The translations under genes and the position numbers were made by a program. 61,006 nt of DNA from Chitinophagales bacterium (GTDB taxonomy: Bacteria; Bacteroidota; Bacteroidia; Chitinophagales; Chitinophagaceae), in contig JAATFV010000110.1 in NCBI GenBank assembly GCA_015655015.1, positions 1-61,006 on the forward strand, written 5' to 3'. The first letter of the stretch is position 1, and every line of letters starts with the position of its first letter. Below, in pieces: positions 1-7,591 of the stretch. The notes below the pieces were generated by a model that was given only the letters and a program-made list of their open reading frames with translations, had not been told where the DNA came from and did no database searches.

Positions 1-646
1 AAATAGCCAGATGGCCATGATGACCGCCATCCACTTCAATATGCCGCTCCAGGTAATATTTAAAAATGTTCAGCTGGCCCGGAGCCTCTTTGGAAAGATC
101 CTGCACGATCTGCAGGAACATGTCGGGAATCAGGTCCTCCCTGCCAAAAGTAAAAACAGCCGCAATAACATGTAATTTGCCGGATGCGATCGTGCTGAAC
201 GTAAACTCCATGAAATCCCTCGTGGCTTTATCAGGCACATGCCCCGCAATGGCCATCTCCAGGGACAGCCCCTCTGCAAGAGCCTGCAGCAGGCGGTTTA
301 CCGGTCTTATATCTGCACCGGCTTGTTGCATGGCGCGCAGGTATAGCTCGAAATGGCTGGTACGTTCTCCTTTTTCATCCACGTCGCTTTCCTCCCCAAC
401 TACTATTTCATTGATCAGGTAGCGGGTATTGGCACTCCCCCTGGGCACCCAGGGAATGCTCACCACCGTCAACGCCTGCTGCAGCGCTTTGAGCAGGGAC
501 ATAAAATCCCATACGGCATAGACATGATGCTCCATAAATATTCGCAGGGCAGCAGAACTCTGTATATGCTGATAGACAGGATGATCGATGAGACGGTTAC
601 GAACAGGGTTCAACACTTCCTTCAGGGCGGTTATTGACTCAGACAT
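1..646 (-). CDS. DUF3050 family protein, 3' part cut by window edge
   Basis: An open frame runs from ATG at 644-646 to the left edge with no stop (215 codons visible). The protein starts MSESITALKEVLNPVRNRLI and contains the histidine-rich EHHVYAVWDFMSLLKALQ stretch near residue 40, a later SHFELY, and HIEVDGGHHGH at the truncated end. This pattern matches the DUF3050 family, which I place with heme-oxygenase-like folds from memory. The His and Glu residues could bind metal, but the reaction is unknown. It lies 83 nt downstream of rpiA on the same strand and may share its transcript. The C-terminus is outside the window. Confidence 0.75.
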   Translation of the reverse strand, partial: MSESITALKEVLNPVRNRLIDHPVYQHIQSSAALRIFMEHHVYAVWDFMSLLKALQQALTVVSIPWVPRGSANTRYLINEIVVGEESDVDEKGERTSHFELYLRAMQQAGADIRPVNRLLQALAEGLSLEMAIAGHVPDKATRDFMEFTFSTIASGKLHVIAAVFTFGREDLIPDMFLQIVQDLSKEAPGQLNIFKYYLERHIEVDGGHHGHLAI

Positions 647-729
647 GTCTTGTATTTATTGAGTTACGGATTTTATTCACGAATTGTTTTGCTCCAGCCG
701 CGGCGCCTTTCCCTTTGAAGCCGGGCGCC

Positions 730-1425
730 TTATTTCTTAGAAGCGTTGACGATCACCTCCGCATCCCCATCCGGAGAACCTGCAATAACCACATCGGCCA
801 TATTGATAAAAAAACCATCTTCCATGACACCCGTTATCCCGCTCACCTGTTCATGCAAAAGAGCCGGATTATCAATGCTCCCAAAAGAACAATCGAGGAT
901 GTAATGACTATTATCCGTCAGAAAGGGTTTATTGTCCGTCATACGCATTTTGGGATTGCAGCCCAGGGCGGTAAGCCTCCGCATGGTCAGCTCCCATCCG
1001 AACGGAGTTACCTCCACCGGCAAGGGGAATTTCCCCAGTTTGGTCACCAGTTTGCTTTGGTCTACTATAATGATATAGAATTTCGTAGCAGAAGCTACGA
1101 TCTTTTCCCGCAACAAAGCTCCTCCCCCCCCCTTTATCAGGTTCAAATGCTCATCCACCTCATCGGCGCCGTCGATCGTAACATCCAGGTGATCGATCTC
1201 GGAAAAAGGGATAAGGGGGATTTGCAGCTCCCTCGCCAGGGCCTCCGATTGTTTGGAAGTGGCGATAGCCCGCACGGACAGGCCATTCTTTACCAGCTCC
1301 CCGATCCCCTGGATGGCCCAGTAGGCCGTAGAACCCGTACCCAGCCCCAGGGTCATGCCGCTTTTAATATACCCGATCGCTTTGCCGGCGGCTATCTTTT
1401 TGCCATTTATAGCTGATTTTTCCAT
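730..1425 (-). CDS. rpiA: Ribose-5-phosphate isomerase A
   Basis: Interconverts ribose 5-phosphate and ribulose 5-phosphate in the cytoplasmic pentose phosphate pathway. The 231-residue protein has the usual family length and the landmarks GLGTGST (27-33), DGADEVD (85-91) and KGGGGALLREKI (98-109), with the expected catalytic Glu at 107. I chose ATG at 1425. An upstream extension would add 18 hydrophobic residues not found in RpiA and begins in the promoter region. It is divergent from the cysteine operon leader and is followed by the DUF3050 gene. The product also feeds PRPP synthesis (prs, 9808-10758), but the genes are not adjacent. Confidence 0.96.
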   Translation of the reverse strand: MEKSAINGKKIAAGKAIGYIKSGMTLGLGTGSTAYWAIQGIGELVKNGLSVRAIATSKQSEALARELQIPLIPFSEIDHLDVTIDGADEVDEHLNLIKGGGGALLREKIVASATKFYIIIVDQSKLVTKLGKFPLPVEVTPFGWELTMRRLTALGCNPKMRMTDNKPFLTDNSHYILDCSFGSIDNPALLHEQVSGITGVMEDGFFINMADVVIAGSPDGDAEVIVNASKK

Positions 1426-1551
1426 GATTATAGATGTTAAGAGAAAATAAATTGAGACAGCAAGATAAATAACTATCAATTATTTAGAGGTTCCGGAAAC
1501 GCTTTTTTGGCAAAATCCGGGCGACGGGGTAGGAAATTTGACGGGAATCCC

Positions 1552-1559
1552 TACCTTTG
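1552..1559 (+). promoter_or_regulatory. Bacteroidota -7 element for the cysteine leader
   Basis: TACCTTTG fits the Bacteroidota -7 consensus TAnnTTTG and lies 16 nt before the leader-peptide ATG. A TTG occurs at 1538-1540, but the spacer is only 11 nt instead of about 19-21, so the -33 box is weak or absent. The expected transcription start is near 1564. Confidence 0.55.
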
Positions 1560-1575
1560 TCTCATATTCTCTCCA

Positions 1576-1662
1576 ATGAACCATGCATTCTTACATAAAA
1601 CTTGTTGTTGTTGCTGTTGTAAGCAAGCCTTGGTTATTTGGGTGGAGGATGACCTCTTATAA
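1576..1662 (+). CDS. Poly-cysteine leader peptide of the cysteine operon
   Basis: A 28-codon ORF begins at ATG 1576 and stops at TAA 1660-1662. Codons 10-15 are six consecutive cysteine codons (five TGT, one TGC, 1603-1620). A tail of 13 residues follows. It lies between a -7 element and an intrinsic terminator, just before a cysteine-biosynthesis operon. This is the classic layout of ribosome-mediated attenuation: scarce Cys-tRNA stalls the ribosome on the run and changes downstream RNA folding. Cys-rich leader peptides are known to control cysteine genes in actinobacteria. Here the role is inferred from sequence, and the peptide probably has no function of its own. Confidence 0.85.
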   Translation: MNHAFLHKTCCCCCCKQALVIWVEDDLL

Positions 1663-1702
1663 AGCTGATTAAACTGTCAACACAATATTTAAAAGCTCCA
1701 CC
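1641..1702 (+). promoter_or_regulatory. Predicted antiterminator pairing
   Basis: GGTGGAG (1641-1647, inside the leader ORF) is perfectly complementary to CTCCACC (1696-1702), which forms most of the 5' arm of the terminator. GGTT (1632-1635) can extend the pairing with AACC (1703-1706) across a bulge. A ribosome stalled at 1603-1620 would leave 1641-1647 free and favour this pairing, which prevents the terminator. A ribosome moving on toward the stop codon would mask it. Inferred by reading complementarity; no folding energy was computed. Confidence 0.7.
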
Positions 1703-1720
1703 AACCGTGGAGCTTTTTTT
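1692..1720 (+). terminator. Attenuator terminator before cysM
   Basis: A perfect 10-bp stem, AAAGCTCCAC (1692-1701) with GTGGAGCTTT (1707-1716), encloses the 5-nt loop CAACC and runs into eight consecutive Ts (1713 onward is CTTTTTTT). It lies 30 nt after the leader stop and 16 nt before the cysM ATG, so it can only act on the operon behind it. Confidence 0.9.
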
Positions 1721-1736
1721 ATTTATATACCTACTT

Positions 1737-2675
1737 ATGCCAACAACGTCTGACCTCATTGCTCATACAGATCTTTTAACCGGTGTTCAGGCCCTGGAAA
1801 AAAAGATCGGACATACCCCCCTGCACCACATCACCCGTCTTTTTCAAAAAAAGAACGTGCAGATCTATGCCAAAAAAGAATGGATGCAGCTATCCGGAAG
1901 CGTGAAAGCCCGGGCCGCTTATAATATCATCCGTAAAGCAATTGAACAAGGTGATCTCTCCCGGCAGCGGACATTGCTGGATGCCACCAGCGGCAATACC
2001 GGTATCGCCTATGCGCATATTGCCAGCCTGTTGAATATACCCGTCGCACTCTGCCTTCCGGAGAATGCCTCGAAAGAGAGAAAGGAAATCCTGCAATCCC
2101 TGGGCGTACGCCTGATCCTCACGTCCCGCTTTGAAGGAACAGATGGCGCACAGCAGGTCGCCAGGGCGCTCGCGGAGGACGACCCCGAAACCTATTTCTA
2201 TGCCGATCAATATAAAAATGAAAATAACTGGAAAGCGCATTATCACACTACCGCACCGGAAATTTTCGGGGAGCTTCCCGGCATCACCCATTTTGTAGCC
2301 GGGCTGGGAACTACCGGCACTTTTATAGGCACCGGCCGCCGGCTAAGAGAGCTGAAGCCGTCCGTACAGCTGATCTCCCTGCAACCCGATTTTGCCCTCC
2401 ATGGACTCGAAGGATGGAAACATCTGGAAACAGCCATCGTTCCCGAAATCTATGACCCCGCCGTGGCTGATGCCAATTATGAGGTCAGCACAGAGGAAGC
2501 GCATGATATGATCAAAGCTGCTTACCGGTTGGAAGGTCTGCGATTAAGTCCTTCTTCCGCTGCTAACCTGGCAGGCGCCATTAAGATCGCCGAACAGCTG
2601 GAAGAAGGAACACTGGTCACCGTCCTTCCGGACAATGCGGATAAATACAGCGAGATCACCCAAAAGCTTATATAA
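1737..2675 (+). CDS. cysM: CysM/CysK-type PLP-dependent cysteine synthase
   Basis: A fold-type II PLP enzyme of 312 residues. The PLP lysine lies in SGSVKARAA (K57), followed by TSGNTG (84-89), the phosphate-binding GLGTTGT (189-195) and SPSSAA (271-276). It would replace the leaving group of an activated serine with sulfur. The two following genes encode a JAMM protease and a sulfur-carrier/activator. This matches the mycobacterial CysM-CysO-Mec-MoeZ route, in which the thiocarboxylated carrier is the sulfur donor and O-phosphoserine the acceptor. Donor and acceptor choice are inferred from context. Start: ATG 1737; an in-frame GTG at 1707 lies inside the terminator hairpin. Expression is probably controlled by the poly-Cys attenuator. 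Confidence 0.85.
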   Translation: MPTTSDLIAHTDLLTGVQALEKKIGHTPLHHITRLFQKKNVQIYAKKEWMQLSGSVKARAAYNIIRKAIEQGDLSRQRTLLDATSGNTGIAYAHIASLLNIPVALCLPENASKERKEILQSLGVRLILTSRFEGTDGAQQVARALAEDDPETYFYADQYKNENNWKAHYHTTAPEIFGELPGITHFVAGLGTTGTFIGTGRRLRELKPSVQLISLQPDFALHGLEGWKHLETAIVPEIYDPAVADANYEVSTEEAHDMIKAAYRLEGLRLSPSSAANLAGAIKIAEQLEEGTLVTVLPDNADKYSEITQKLI

Positions 2676-2739
2676 ATGTCAAACAGATAGTTACGGTCAT
2701 TCAAACTTATATAGACAATCATTCAAAAACGATTACCAC

Positions 2740-3168
2740 ATGATCATCATCGAGCCTCCCATCAGACAGCTATTGGTTGAAGACGCCGTCAACACCTTCC
2801 CCGACGAATGTTGCGGGTTCCTCTTTGGCAGAGAGGAGACAGATGGCACCCGGGTCATTATCGATATCCTGGTAGTAGATAATTCCAAACAAGGGGACAA
2901 AAGACGACGTTTCGAGATCTCCCCGCTCGATTATATGACAGCCGAACAGCATGCCCTGGATCATGACTGGACCTTGCTGGGTGTATATCACTCTCACCCC
3001 AATCACCCCGCCATCCCATCGGAGCATGATCGCGTTGCCGCACAGCCTTATTTCTCCTACCTGATCATCTCCGTTCTGAATAACGAAATTATCACGCTCC
3101 GTTCCTGGCTGCTGAATGAGGAACAACAATTCGAAGAAGAAAAGATCATCGATTATCAATTCACATAA
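2740..3168 (+). CDS. JAMM/MPN+ metalloprotease, Mec-like
   Basis: A 142-residue single-domain protein with a complete JAMM zinc signature: Glu23 (in PDECCGFLFG), His84 and His86 in YHSHP, and Asp97 ten residues later. In mycobacteria the homologue Mec removes newly made cysteine from the C-terminus of the carrier CysO. Other small bacterial JAMM enzymes trim carrier precursors to expose the Gly-Gly end. Both roles could apply here, because the carrier encoded next is fused at its C-terminus. Start: ATG 2740, 64 nt after cysM; a longer in-frame extension would overlap cysM and carries no conserved residues. The stop is 15 nt before the fusion gene. Confidence 0.88.
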   Translation: MIIIEPPIRQLLVEDAVNTFPDECCGFLFGREETDGTRVIIDILVVDNSKQGDKRRRFEISPLDYMTAEQHALDHDWTLLGVYHSHPNHPAIPSEHDRVAAQPYFSYLIISVLNNEIITLRSWLLNEEQQFEEEKIIDYQFT

Positions 3169-3183
3169 AAAACAACACACAAT

Positions 3184-4698
3184 ATGGCAACGGTCATCAT
3201 TCCCACTCCATTAAGGAAATTCACGAACAATACAGCAAGACTCGCCGTCAGCGCCGGCACGATACAGGATACCGTCAACGAATTGACCCTGAATTTTCCT
3301 GATCTGAAAAAACATCTGCTGGACGAAGGCGGCAATATCCGCTCTTATGTCAATATTTTTGTCGGCAATGACGACATCCGCAACCTGCAGCAGGAACACA
3401 CCGCCGTCAAAGAGGACACCGTGATCAGCATCGTCCCCGCCATCGCAGGCGGCGCCCCGGATGCAACATTCTCCGGCAACGGCGCTTCAAACGGCGCCTC
3501 CCCCACAAAACAAGACGCCCCAGCCCCCAACGCCGCCGCCGCCTTCACCAGGGAAGAGCTGGCCCGTTACGACCGGCATATCATCATCCCCGGATTCGGA
3601 ATGGAAGCCCAGCAAAAATTAAAAGCGGCTAAAGTGCTGGTAATCGGATCCGGAGGGCTTGGCAGCCCCGTATTATTATACCTGGCCGCAGCAGGAGTGG
3701 GTACGATCGGCATCGTCGACTTCGATGTAGTCGATGACAGCAACCTGCAAAGACAGGTGCTGTTCGGTGTCAATGAGATCGGCAAGCCCAAAGTAGAGGC
3801 AGCCAAAAGAAGGCTGGAATCATTAAACCCTTACATAAATCTCCGGATCTACAATACCCACCTCAATTCCCAAAACGCGCTGGATATTATCCGCGACTAC
3901 GATGTCATTGCCGATGGCACAGACAATTTTCCAACCCGTTACCTCGTCAATGATGCGGCGGTATTACTGGGGAAACCGAATGTATATGCCTCCATCTTTC
4001 AATTTGAAGGACAGGTATCCGTCTTTAACTATAAAGACTCCGAAGGTTATCCCGGACCTAATTACCGCGATCTTTACCCCACCCCTCCACCTCCCGGCCT
4101 GGTGCCCAGCTGCGCAGAAGGCGGCGTATTAGGCGTCCTGCCGGGTATTATCGGCAGCCTGCAGGCGCTGGAAGTGATCAAGGTGATCACCGGCGTAGGA
4201 GATACCCTCTCCGGCCGCTTTTACATCTTCGACGCGTTGAATTTCGAAAGCAGGACCTTCAACATAAAAAGAAGGGAAGACAATCCTGTTAATGGTAAAA
4301 ATCCCACGATCACAGCGCTCATCGACTACGAGCAATTCTGCGGAATGCGGGCCGTCGAAGAAAAAGCATTGAAAGAGATCACCGCCAAAGAATTATACGA
4401 CTTACAGGTGAAAGGCGAAAAATACCAGCTGATCGATGTACGGGAACCGCACGAATATGATATCGTCAATATCGGCGGCGAATTAATTCCTTTGGGAACG
4501 ATCATCAACAATGCTGATTCCATCGCCGGCCGCATCGACAGCAACAAAAAAGTGATCCTTCATTGCAAAATGGGAGGAAGAAGCGCCAAAGCCATTCGTG
4601 CGCTGGAAGAAAAGTACGGCTTTACTAATTTATACAATCTTAAAGGAGGTATCCTTTCTTATATTGATGAAGTCCAACCGGAATTGACGAAATACTAA
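3184..4698 (+). CDS. Sulfur carrier - MoeB/ThiF adenylyltransferase - rhodanese fusion (CysO-MoeZ type)
   Basis: A 504-residue three-domain protein. Residues 1-90 form a ubiquitin-like MoaD/ThiS/CysO carrier ending in Gly89-Gly90. A Gly/Ala/Pro/Ser-rich linker follows (about 91-121). Residues 122-370 are a ThiF/MoeB adenylating domain with the nucleotide loop GSGGLGSP (155-162) and Cys310 in PSCAEGG. Residues 395-504 are a rhodanese with the active-site loop HCKMGGRSAK (Cys461). The E1 part lacks the paired CxxC zinc motifs. Such proteins adenylate and thiocarboxylate a carrier tail, but here the tail is internal, so release or cleavage after Gly90 seems necessary. The upstream JAMM protease is the obvious candidate (inference). 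Confidence 0.9.
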   Translation: MATVIIPTPLRKFTNNTARLAVSAGTIQDTVNELTLNFPDLKKHLLDEGGNIRSYVNIFVGNDDIRNLQQEHTAVKEDTVISIVPAIAGGAPDATFSGNGASNGASPTKQDAPAPNAAAAFTREELARYDRHIIIPGFGMEAQQKLKAAKVLVIGSGGLGSPVLLYLAAAGVGTIGIVDFDVVDDSNLQRQVLFGVNEIGKPKVEAAKRRLESLNPYINLRIYNTHLNSQNALDIIRDYDVIADGTDNFPTRYLVNDAAVLLGKPNVYASIFQFEGQVSVFNYKDSEGYPGPNYRDLYPTPPPPGLVPSCAEGGVLGVLPGIIGSLQALEVIKVITGVGDTLSGRFYIFDALNFESRTFNIKRREDNPVNGKNPTITALIDYEQFCGMRAVEEKALKEITAKELYDLQVKGEKYQLIDVREPHEYDIVNIGGELIPLGTIINNADSIAGRIDSNKKVILHCKMGGRSAKAIRALEEKYGFTNLYNLKGGILSYIDEVQPELTKY

Positions 4699-4881
4699 TA
4701 TCGGCAGCCCCTATTTTGTTTCTGAGAGGAAAACGGGCATGCGGGATCATTGGTTCTGAGCAGGTCCTTTTGGGTGAGCAATCCATGTAGCCGACCGGTC
4801 ATCCACGTACCTGCAGGATCCCCTTTCACGTACGGCCCGATACAATGCCTGATGGCCACCAGGAACTGGAGCGCTTCCTAT

Positions 4882-5037
4882 TTATTTATTGCTTTGTACA
4901 GGCGGTTTTGCAGAAGTATAATTTCCTGCGATACCGCCTGTCTTATTGCAGGCCCCCTTGCCGGCCGAATCATAGGCCGTTGAGACCAAAAGAAGGATAA
5001 CGATCCCGATAAAAGAAAAAATGGCCAAACGTTGCAT
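4882..5037 (-). CDS. Possible 51-residue membrane or secreted peptide
   Basis: ATG 5037 opens a 51-codon frame. It starts MQRLAIFSFIGIVILLLVST, a basic tip followed by a hydrophobic helix, and continues with a polar Gly/Lys/Ser tail containing one Cys. This resembles a signal peptide or membrane anchor. I recognise no family. It occupies otherwise gene-free sequence between the cysteine operon and the E1 dehydrogenase gene. No clear Shine-Dalgarno is visible, which is common in this phylum. Confidence 0.4.
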   Translation of the reverse strand: MQRLAIFSFIGIVILLLVSTAYDSAGKGACNKTGGIAGNYTSAKPPVQSNK

Positions 5038-5265
5038 AAGCTTACACTTTAAAAGTTCCCGACACCACCGATCCTCTTCTTTTTATTTCCTGATCCCCTG
5101 GCCACCGCTGAACCAACAAGAATAAACAACCACCTGTCCTTCCGTCTAATTCGAGCCTGCCACCAGGGTATCAGGAAATTTCCGGCAACGTAAAAAGGAT
5201 GAAATTCCTCCCGCGCCGTATGATGAAATAAAGGTAGTATCCGCACTTCTAATCTCCAAACAATT

Positions 5266-5286
5266 AGTCTACTATTTTTGTAGACT
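5266..5286. repeat. 7-bp inverted repeat, possible weak terminator
   Basis: AGTCTAC (5266-5272) and GTAGACT (5280-5286) flank a T-rich 7-nt spacer and run into TTT on the + strand. The spacer plus first stem base also spells TATTTTTG, a -7-like sequence on the + strand with no gene behind it. It could be a weak hairpin terminator or an operator. The rest of 4699-5450 shows nothing I can support beyond two small ORF candidates. Confidence 0.35.
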
Positions 5287-5412
5287 TTTAAAATACTTTT
5301 CCACATTCCCGGGAAACAGGCGCCTCAAGCCCTCCAACAGCCGGCCCAAAACCAGGCTGGGAAAGGATATTCGCACACACCGCCCCATCTCATCCGAGAT
5401 CCGGATTGACAT
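5272..5412 (-). CDS. Doubtful 46-residue ORF downstream of the E1 gene
   Basis: ATG 5412 opens a 46-codon frame with an amphipathic middle (RISFPSLVLGRLLEGLRRLF) and a basic end. A TTG start at 5454 would overlap the stop codon of the upstream E1 gene and allow coupled translation. The composition looks more protein-like than a random frame, but there is no family match and no independent promoter. It may be spurious. Confidence 0.25.
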   Translation of the reverse strand: MSIRISDEMGRCVRISFPSLVLGRLLEGLRRLFPGNVEKYFKSLQK

Positions 5413-5450
5413 GACTATCAGTTGGCGAAATACAGGCGGCCTGCCCCCGG

Positions 5451-7517
5451 TCAATACCCCAGCAGGCGTTCAATAACAGTAGTAACTTTGCCGGAATTAG
5501 GCAACATAGCATTTTCGAGGATAGTATTCATAGGCACTGCGGGAAGATTTAACGCGCCCATTACTTCCACCGGTGCGTCCAGGTAAGTAAAACATTCTTT
5601 GGAGATCCGCCAGGCCAATGCTTCCGCAAAAGAATTATTCTGTTGCTCCTCCGTAAGGACCAGGCATTTCCCATGCCGGCGCACCGTTGTAAAAATAAGT
5701 TCCTCGTCCAGCGGATACAAGGTCCGCAGATCGACGACCGCCACCTGCCCGGGGAAATTTTTGGCAGCCCCCCTGGCCCAGTACACCCCCATCCCATAAG
5801 TGATAATACAACAGGTCTCTCCGGAATCTGTCATGTCCCCGTCTGCCTCCAGAACAATATTGGCTTTACCGAGGGGTAAGATATAATCGCGGGAAGGCTC
5901 TACCGTCTTGGCTTCATCAGTGCCGGGCACCTTACTCCAATAAAGGCCCTTATGCTCCAGCATTACGACAGGATTGGGATCCAGATAAGCGGCTTTTATC
6001 AGGCCTTTCATGTCAGCAGCATTGGAAGGATAGACCACTTTGATCCCCTTGACAGACAATAAGGTCGTCTCGATGCTGCCGCTATGATAAGGGCCCCCGC
6101 CTCCGTACGCCCCGATGGGGATCCTGATCAGGGTCTGAACGGGGAATTTTCCGTGGCTCAGATAACAGGACTTGGAGATCTCCGTCACCAGCTGATTGAA
6201 CCCCGGATAAATATAATCGGCAAATTGAACTTCCACGATCGGTTTCACGCCCACTGCGCTCATCCCTACGGTAGACCCGATAATATAAGCTTCCTGGATG
6301 GCCGTATTGAAAACCCGGTGATCTCCGAATTGTTCAGCCAGGGTGGCTGCCTCGCGAAAAACACCACCCAGCCTCCGGCCTACATCCTGTCCATATAATA
6401 GTGCTTCCGGATGCTCTTCCATGATCTCGCGGATAGCAAATAAAGCAGCATCGACCATCAGCACTTTTTCACCCCCTTTCGGGGCCCTTTCTCCTTTCTC
6501 TTCCGTTACAGGGGTCGGTACAAAAACAAAATTGCCCACAGTGGCCGGATCCGGGTCCGGTGCAGCGATGGCAGCCTGAAACTGTTCTGCTACCAGCAGG
6601 GCAGCCTTGCCTTCCATCTCCTGTAATTCAGCCTCTTCTACACCCAGCCTGAGCAACCTCCCTCTCAATCCCGCATGAGGGTCCAGGATAGCCTGCCGCT
6701 CAAGATCTTCCGGACTCCGGTAAAATTCCTTTCGTACCCCGCTGGTATGATGCCCCAGCAAAGGAACTTTAGCCTGCACCAGGTAAGGACGTCTCCCACC
6801 CCGGACATCCTGGATCACCCGACCCATGGCTTCATAACTTTCCTGGAAATCGCTTCCATTGATCCGCAGCCTGCCCATTCCTTTAAAGCCGGCCGCATAT
6901 TCATAAGCATCCATACTTCTGGACTCTTCAGAACGAACGCTGATCCCCCAATCATTATCCTGCACCAGGTAAATAACCGGCAACTCTTTCAGTACGGCAA
7001 ATTGAAAAGCTTCGCTCACCTCCCCTTCCGTCACACTGGCATCGCCTAAAGAACAAACGACCACCGGAGACTCATCCTTCTCCCCATTACGCAGCAAGGC
7101 AGATCCAATAGTCTCCAGGTAACGAAGTCCCTGCGCAATACCAGTTGTGGGAATGGCCTGCATGCCCGTAGCGCTGCTTTGATGAATAATACCGGGCTTA
7201 TCCATCCCCCGGTAATTGGGATGAGCATAATATTCCCGTCCTCCGGTAAAGATATCGGTCCCCTTTGCCAGGAGCTGCAGCATTAACTGGTACGGCTCGA
7301 ATCCCAGCCCCAGCAATAAACTTTCATCGCGGTAATAGGGACTCACCCAATCACAGGGCTGCAAATGAAAAGCGGTAGCCAATTGAATGGCTTCATGTCC
7401 CCTGGAAGTGGAATGAACATATTTACAAATAGAGCGATTGTTTTCATAAAGGAGGGCCATCTCTTTAGCGGTGCACATCAGGCGATAGGCCCGGAGTAAG
7501 ATATCAACGGTTATCAT
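5451..7517 (-). CDS. Fused alpha-beta E1 subunit of a 2-oxoacid dehydrogenase
   Basis: A 688-residue thiamine-diphosphate enzyme that decarboxylates a 2-oxoacid and passes the acyl group to the lipoyl E2. Residues 1 to about 345 are the alpha half, with the ThDP/Mg motif GDASVTEGE (158-166) and the Asn of QDNDW (186-190). Residues from about 362 are the beta half, with GQDVG, FNTAIQEAYIIG and the C-terminal transketolase domain. Single-chain fusions of this kind are common in Bacteroidota and usually annotated as branched-chain 2-oxoacid or pyruvate dehydrogenase; the substrate cannot be fixed here. No E2 or E3 is nearby. Start: ATG 7517; upstream TTG 7580 lies beyond a terminator hairpin. 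Confidence 0.9.
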   Translation of the reverse strand: MITVDILLRAYRLMCTAKEMALLYENNRSICKYVHSTSRGHEAIQLATAFHLQPCDWVSPYYRDESLLLGLGFEPYQLMLQLLAKGTDIFTGGREYYAHPNYRGMDKPGIIHQSSATGMQAIPTTGIAQGLRYLETIGSALLRNGEKDESPVVVCSLGDASVTEGEVSEAFQFAVLKELPVIYLVQDNDWGISVRSEESRSMDAYEYAAGFKGMGRLRINGSDFQESYEAMGRVIQDVRGGRRPYLVQAKVPLLGHHTSGVRKEFYRSPEDLERQAILDPHAGLRGRLLRLGVEEAELQEMEGKAALLVAEQFQAAIAAPDPDPATVGNFVFVPTPVTEEKGERAPKGGEKVLMVDAALFAIREIMEEHPEALLYGQDVGRRLGGVFREAATLAEQFGDHRVFNTAIQEAYIIGSTVGMSAVGVKPIVEVQFADYIYPGFNQLVTEISKSCYLSHGKFPVQTLIRIPIGAYGGGGPYHSGSIETTLLSVKGIKVVYPSNAADMKGLIKAAYLDPNPVVMLEHKGLYWSKVPGTDEAKTVEPSRDYILPLGKANIVLEADGDMTDSGETCCIITYGMGVYWARGAAKNFPGQVAVVDLRTLYPLDEELIFTTVRRHGKCLVLTEEQQNNSFAEALAWRISKECFTYLDAPVEVMGALNLPAVPMNTILENAMLPNSGKVTTVIERLLGY

Positions 7518-7570
7518 GGATGAAATTTTCGGTAAAAAAAATGCCATTCCGTGTTCCAACAGAATGGCAT
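7514..7570 (-). other. 18-codon upstream ORF overlapping the E1 start codon
   Basis: An ATG at 7570, inside the hairpin before the E1 gene, opens an 18-codon frame. Its TGA (7516-7514) overlaps the E1 ATG (7517-7515) as ATGA. This could couple translation of E1 to passage of a ribosome through the hairpin, or it could be chance. It encodes no amino-acid run. Confidence 0.25.
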
Positions 7571-7572
7571 TT
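7534..7572 (-). terminator. Intrinsic terminator after the FAH-family gene
   Basis: On the minus strand AAATGCCATTC (7572-7562) pairs perfectly with GAATGGCATTT (7549-7539) around a 12-nt loop, and the T tract continues to 7534. It follows the FAH gene stop by about 20 nt and lies only 16 nt before the E1 start codon. It therefore either isolates the two genes or acts as a read-through control for E1. Confidence 0.85.
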
Positions 7573-7591
7573 ACCTTCAATATGGCGAAAT

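Noticed and set aside
730..790. A seventh stop-spanning duplication after rpiA (AAGGCGCC twice)
   Set aside because: Only eight bases match and the copies are separated by 14 nt; GGCGCC is palindromic, so chance is likely.
1707..1736. GTG at 1707 as an upstream start for cysM
   Set aside because: It lies inside the terminator hairpin, adds ten hydrophobic residues not seen in the family, and the ATG at 1737 gives the expected N-terminus.
2660..2740. CTTATATA repeats after the cysM stop as another stop-spanning duplication
   Set aside because: The copies are short, separated and diverge quickly; AT-rich sequence explains them.
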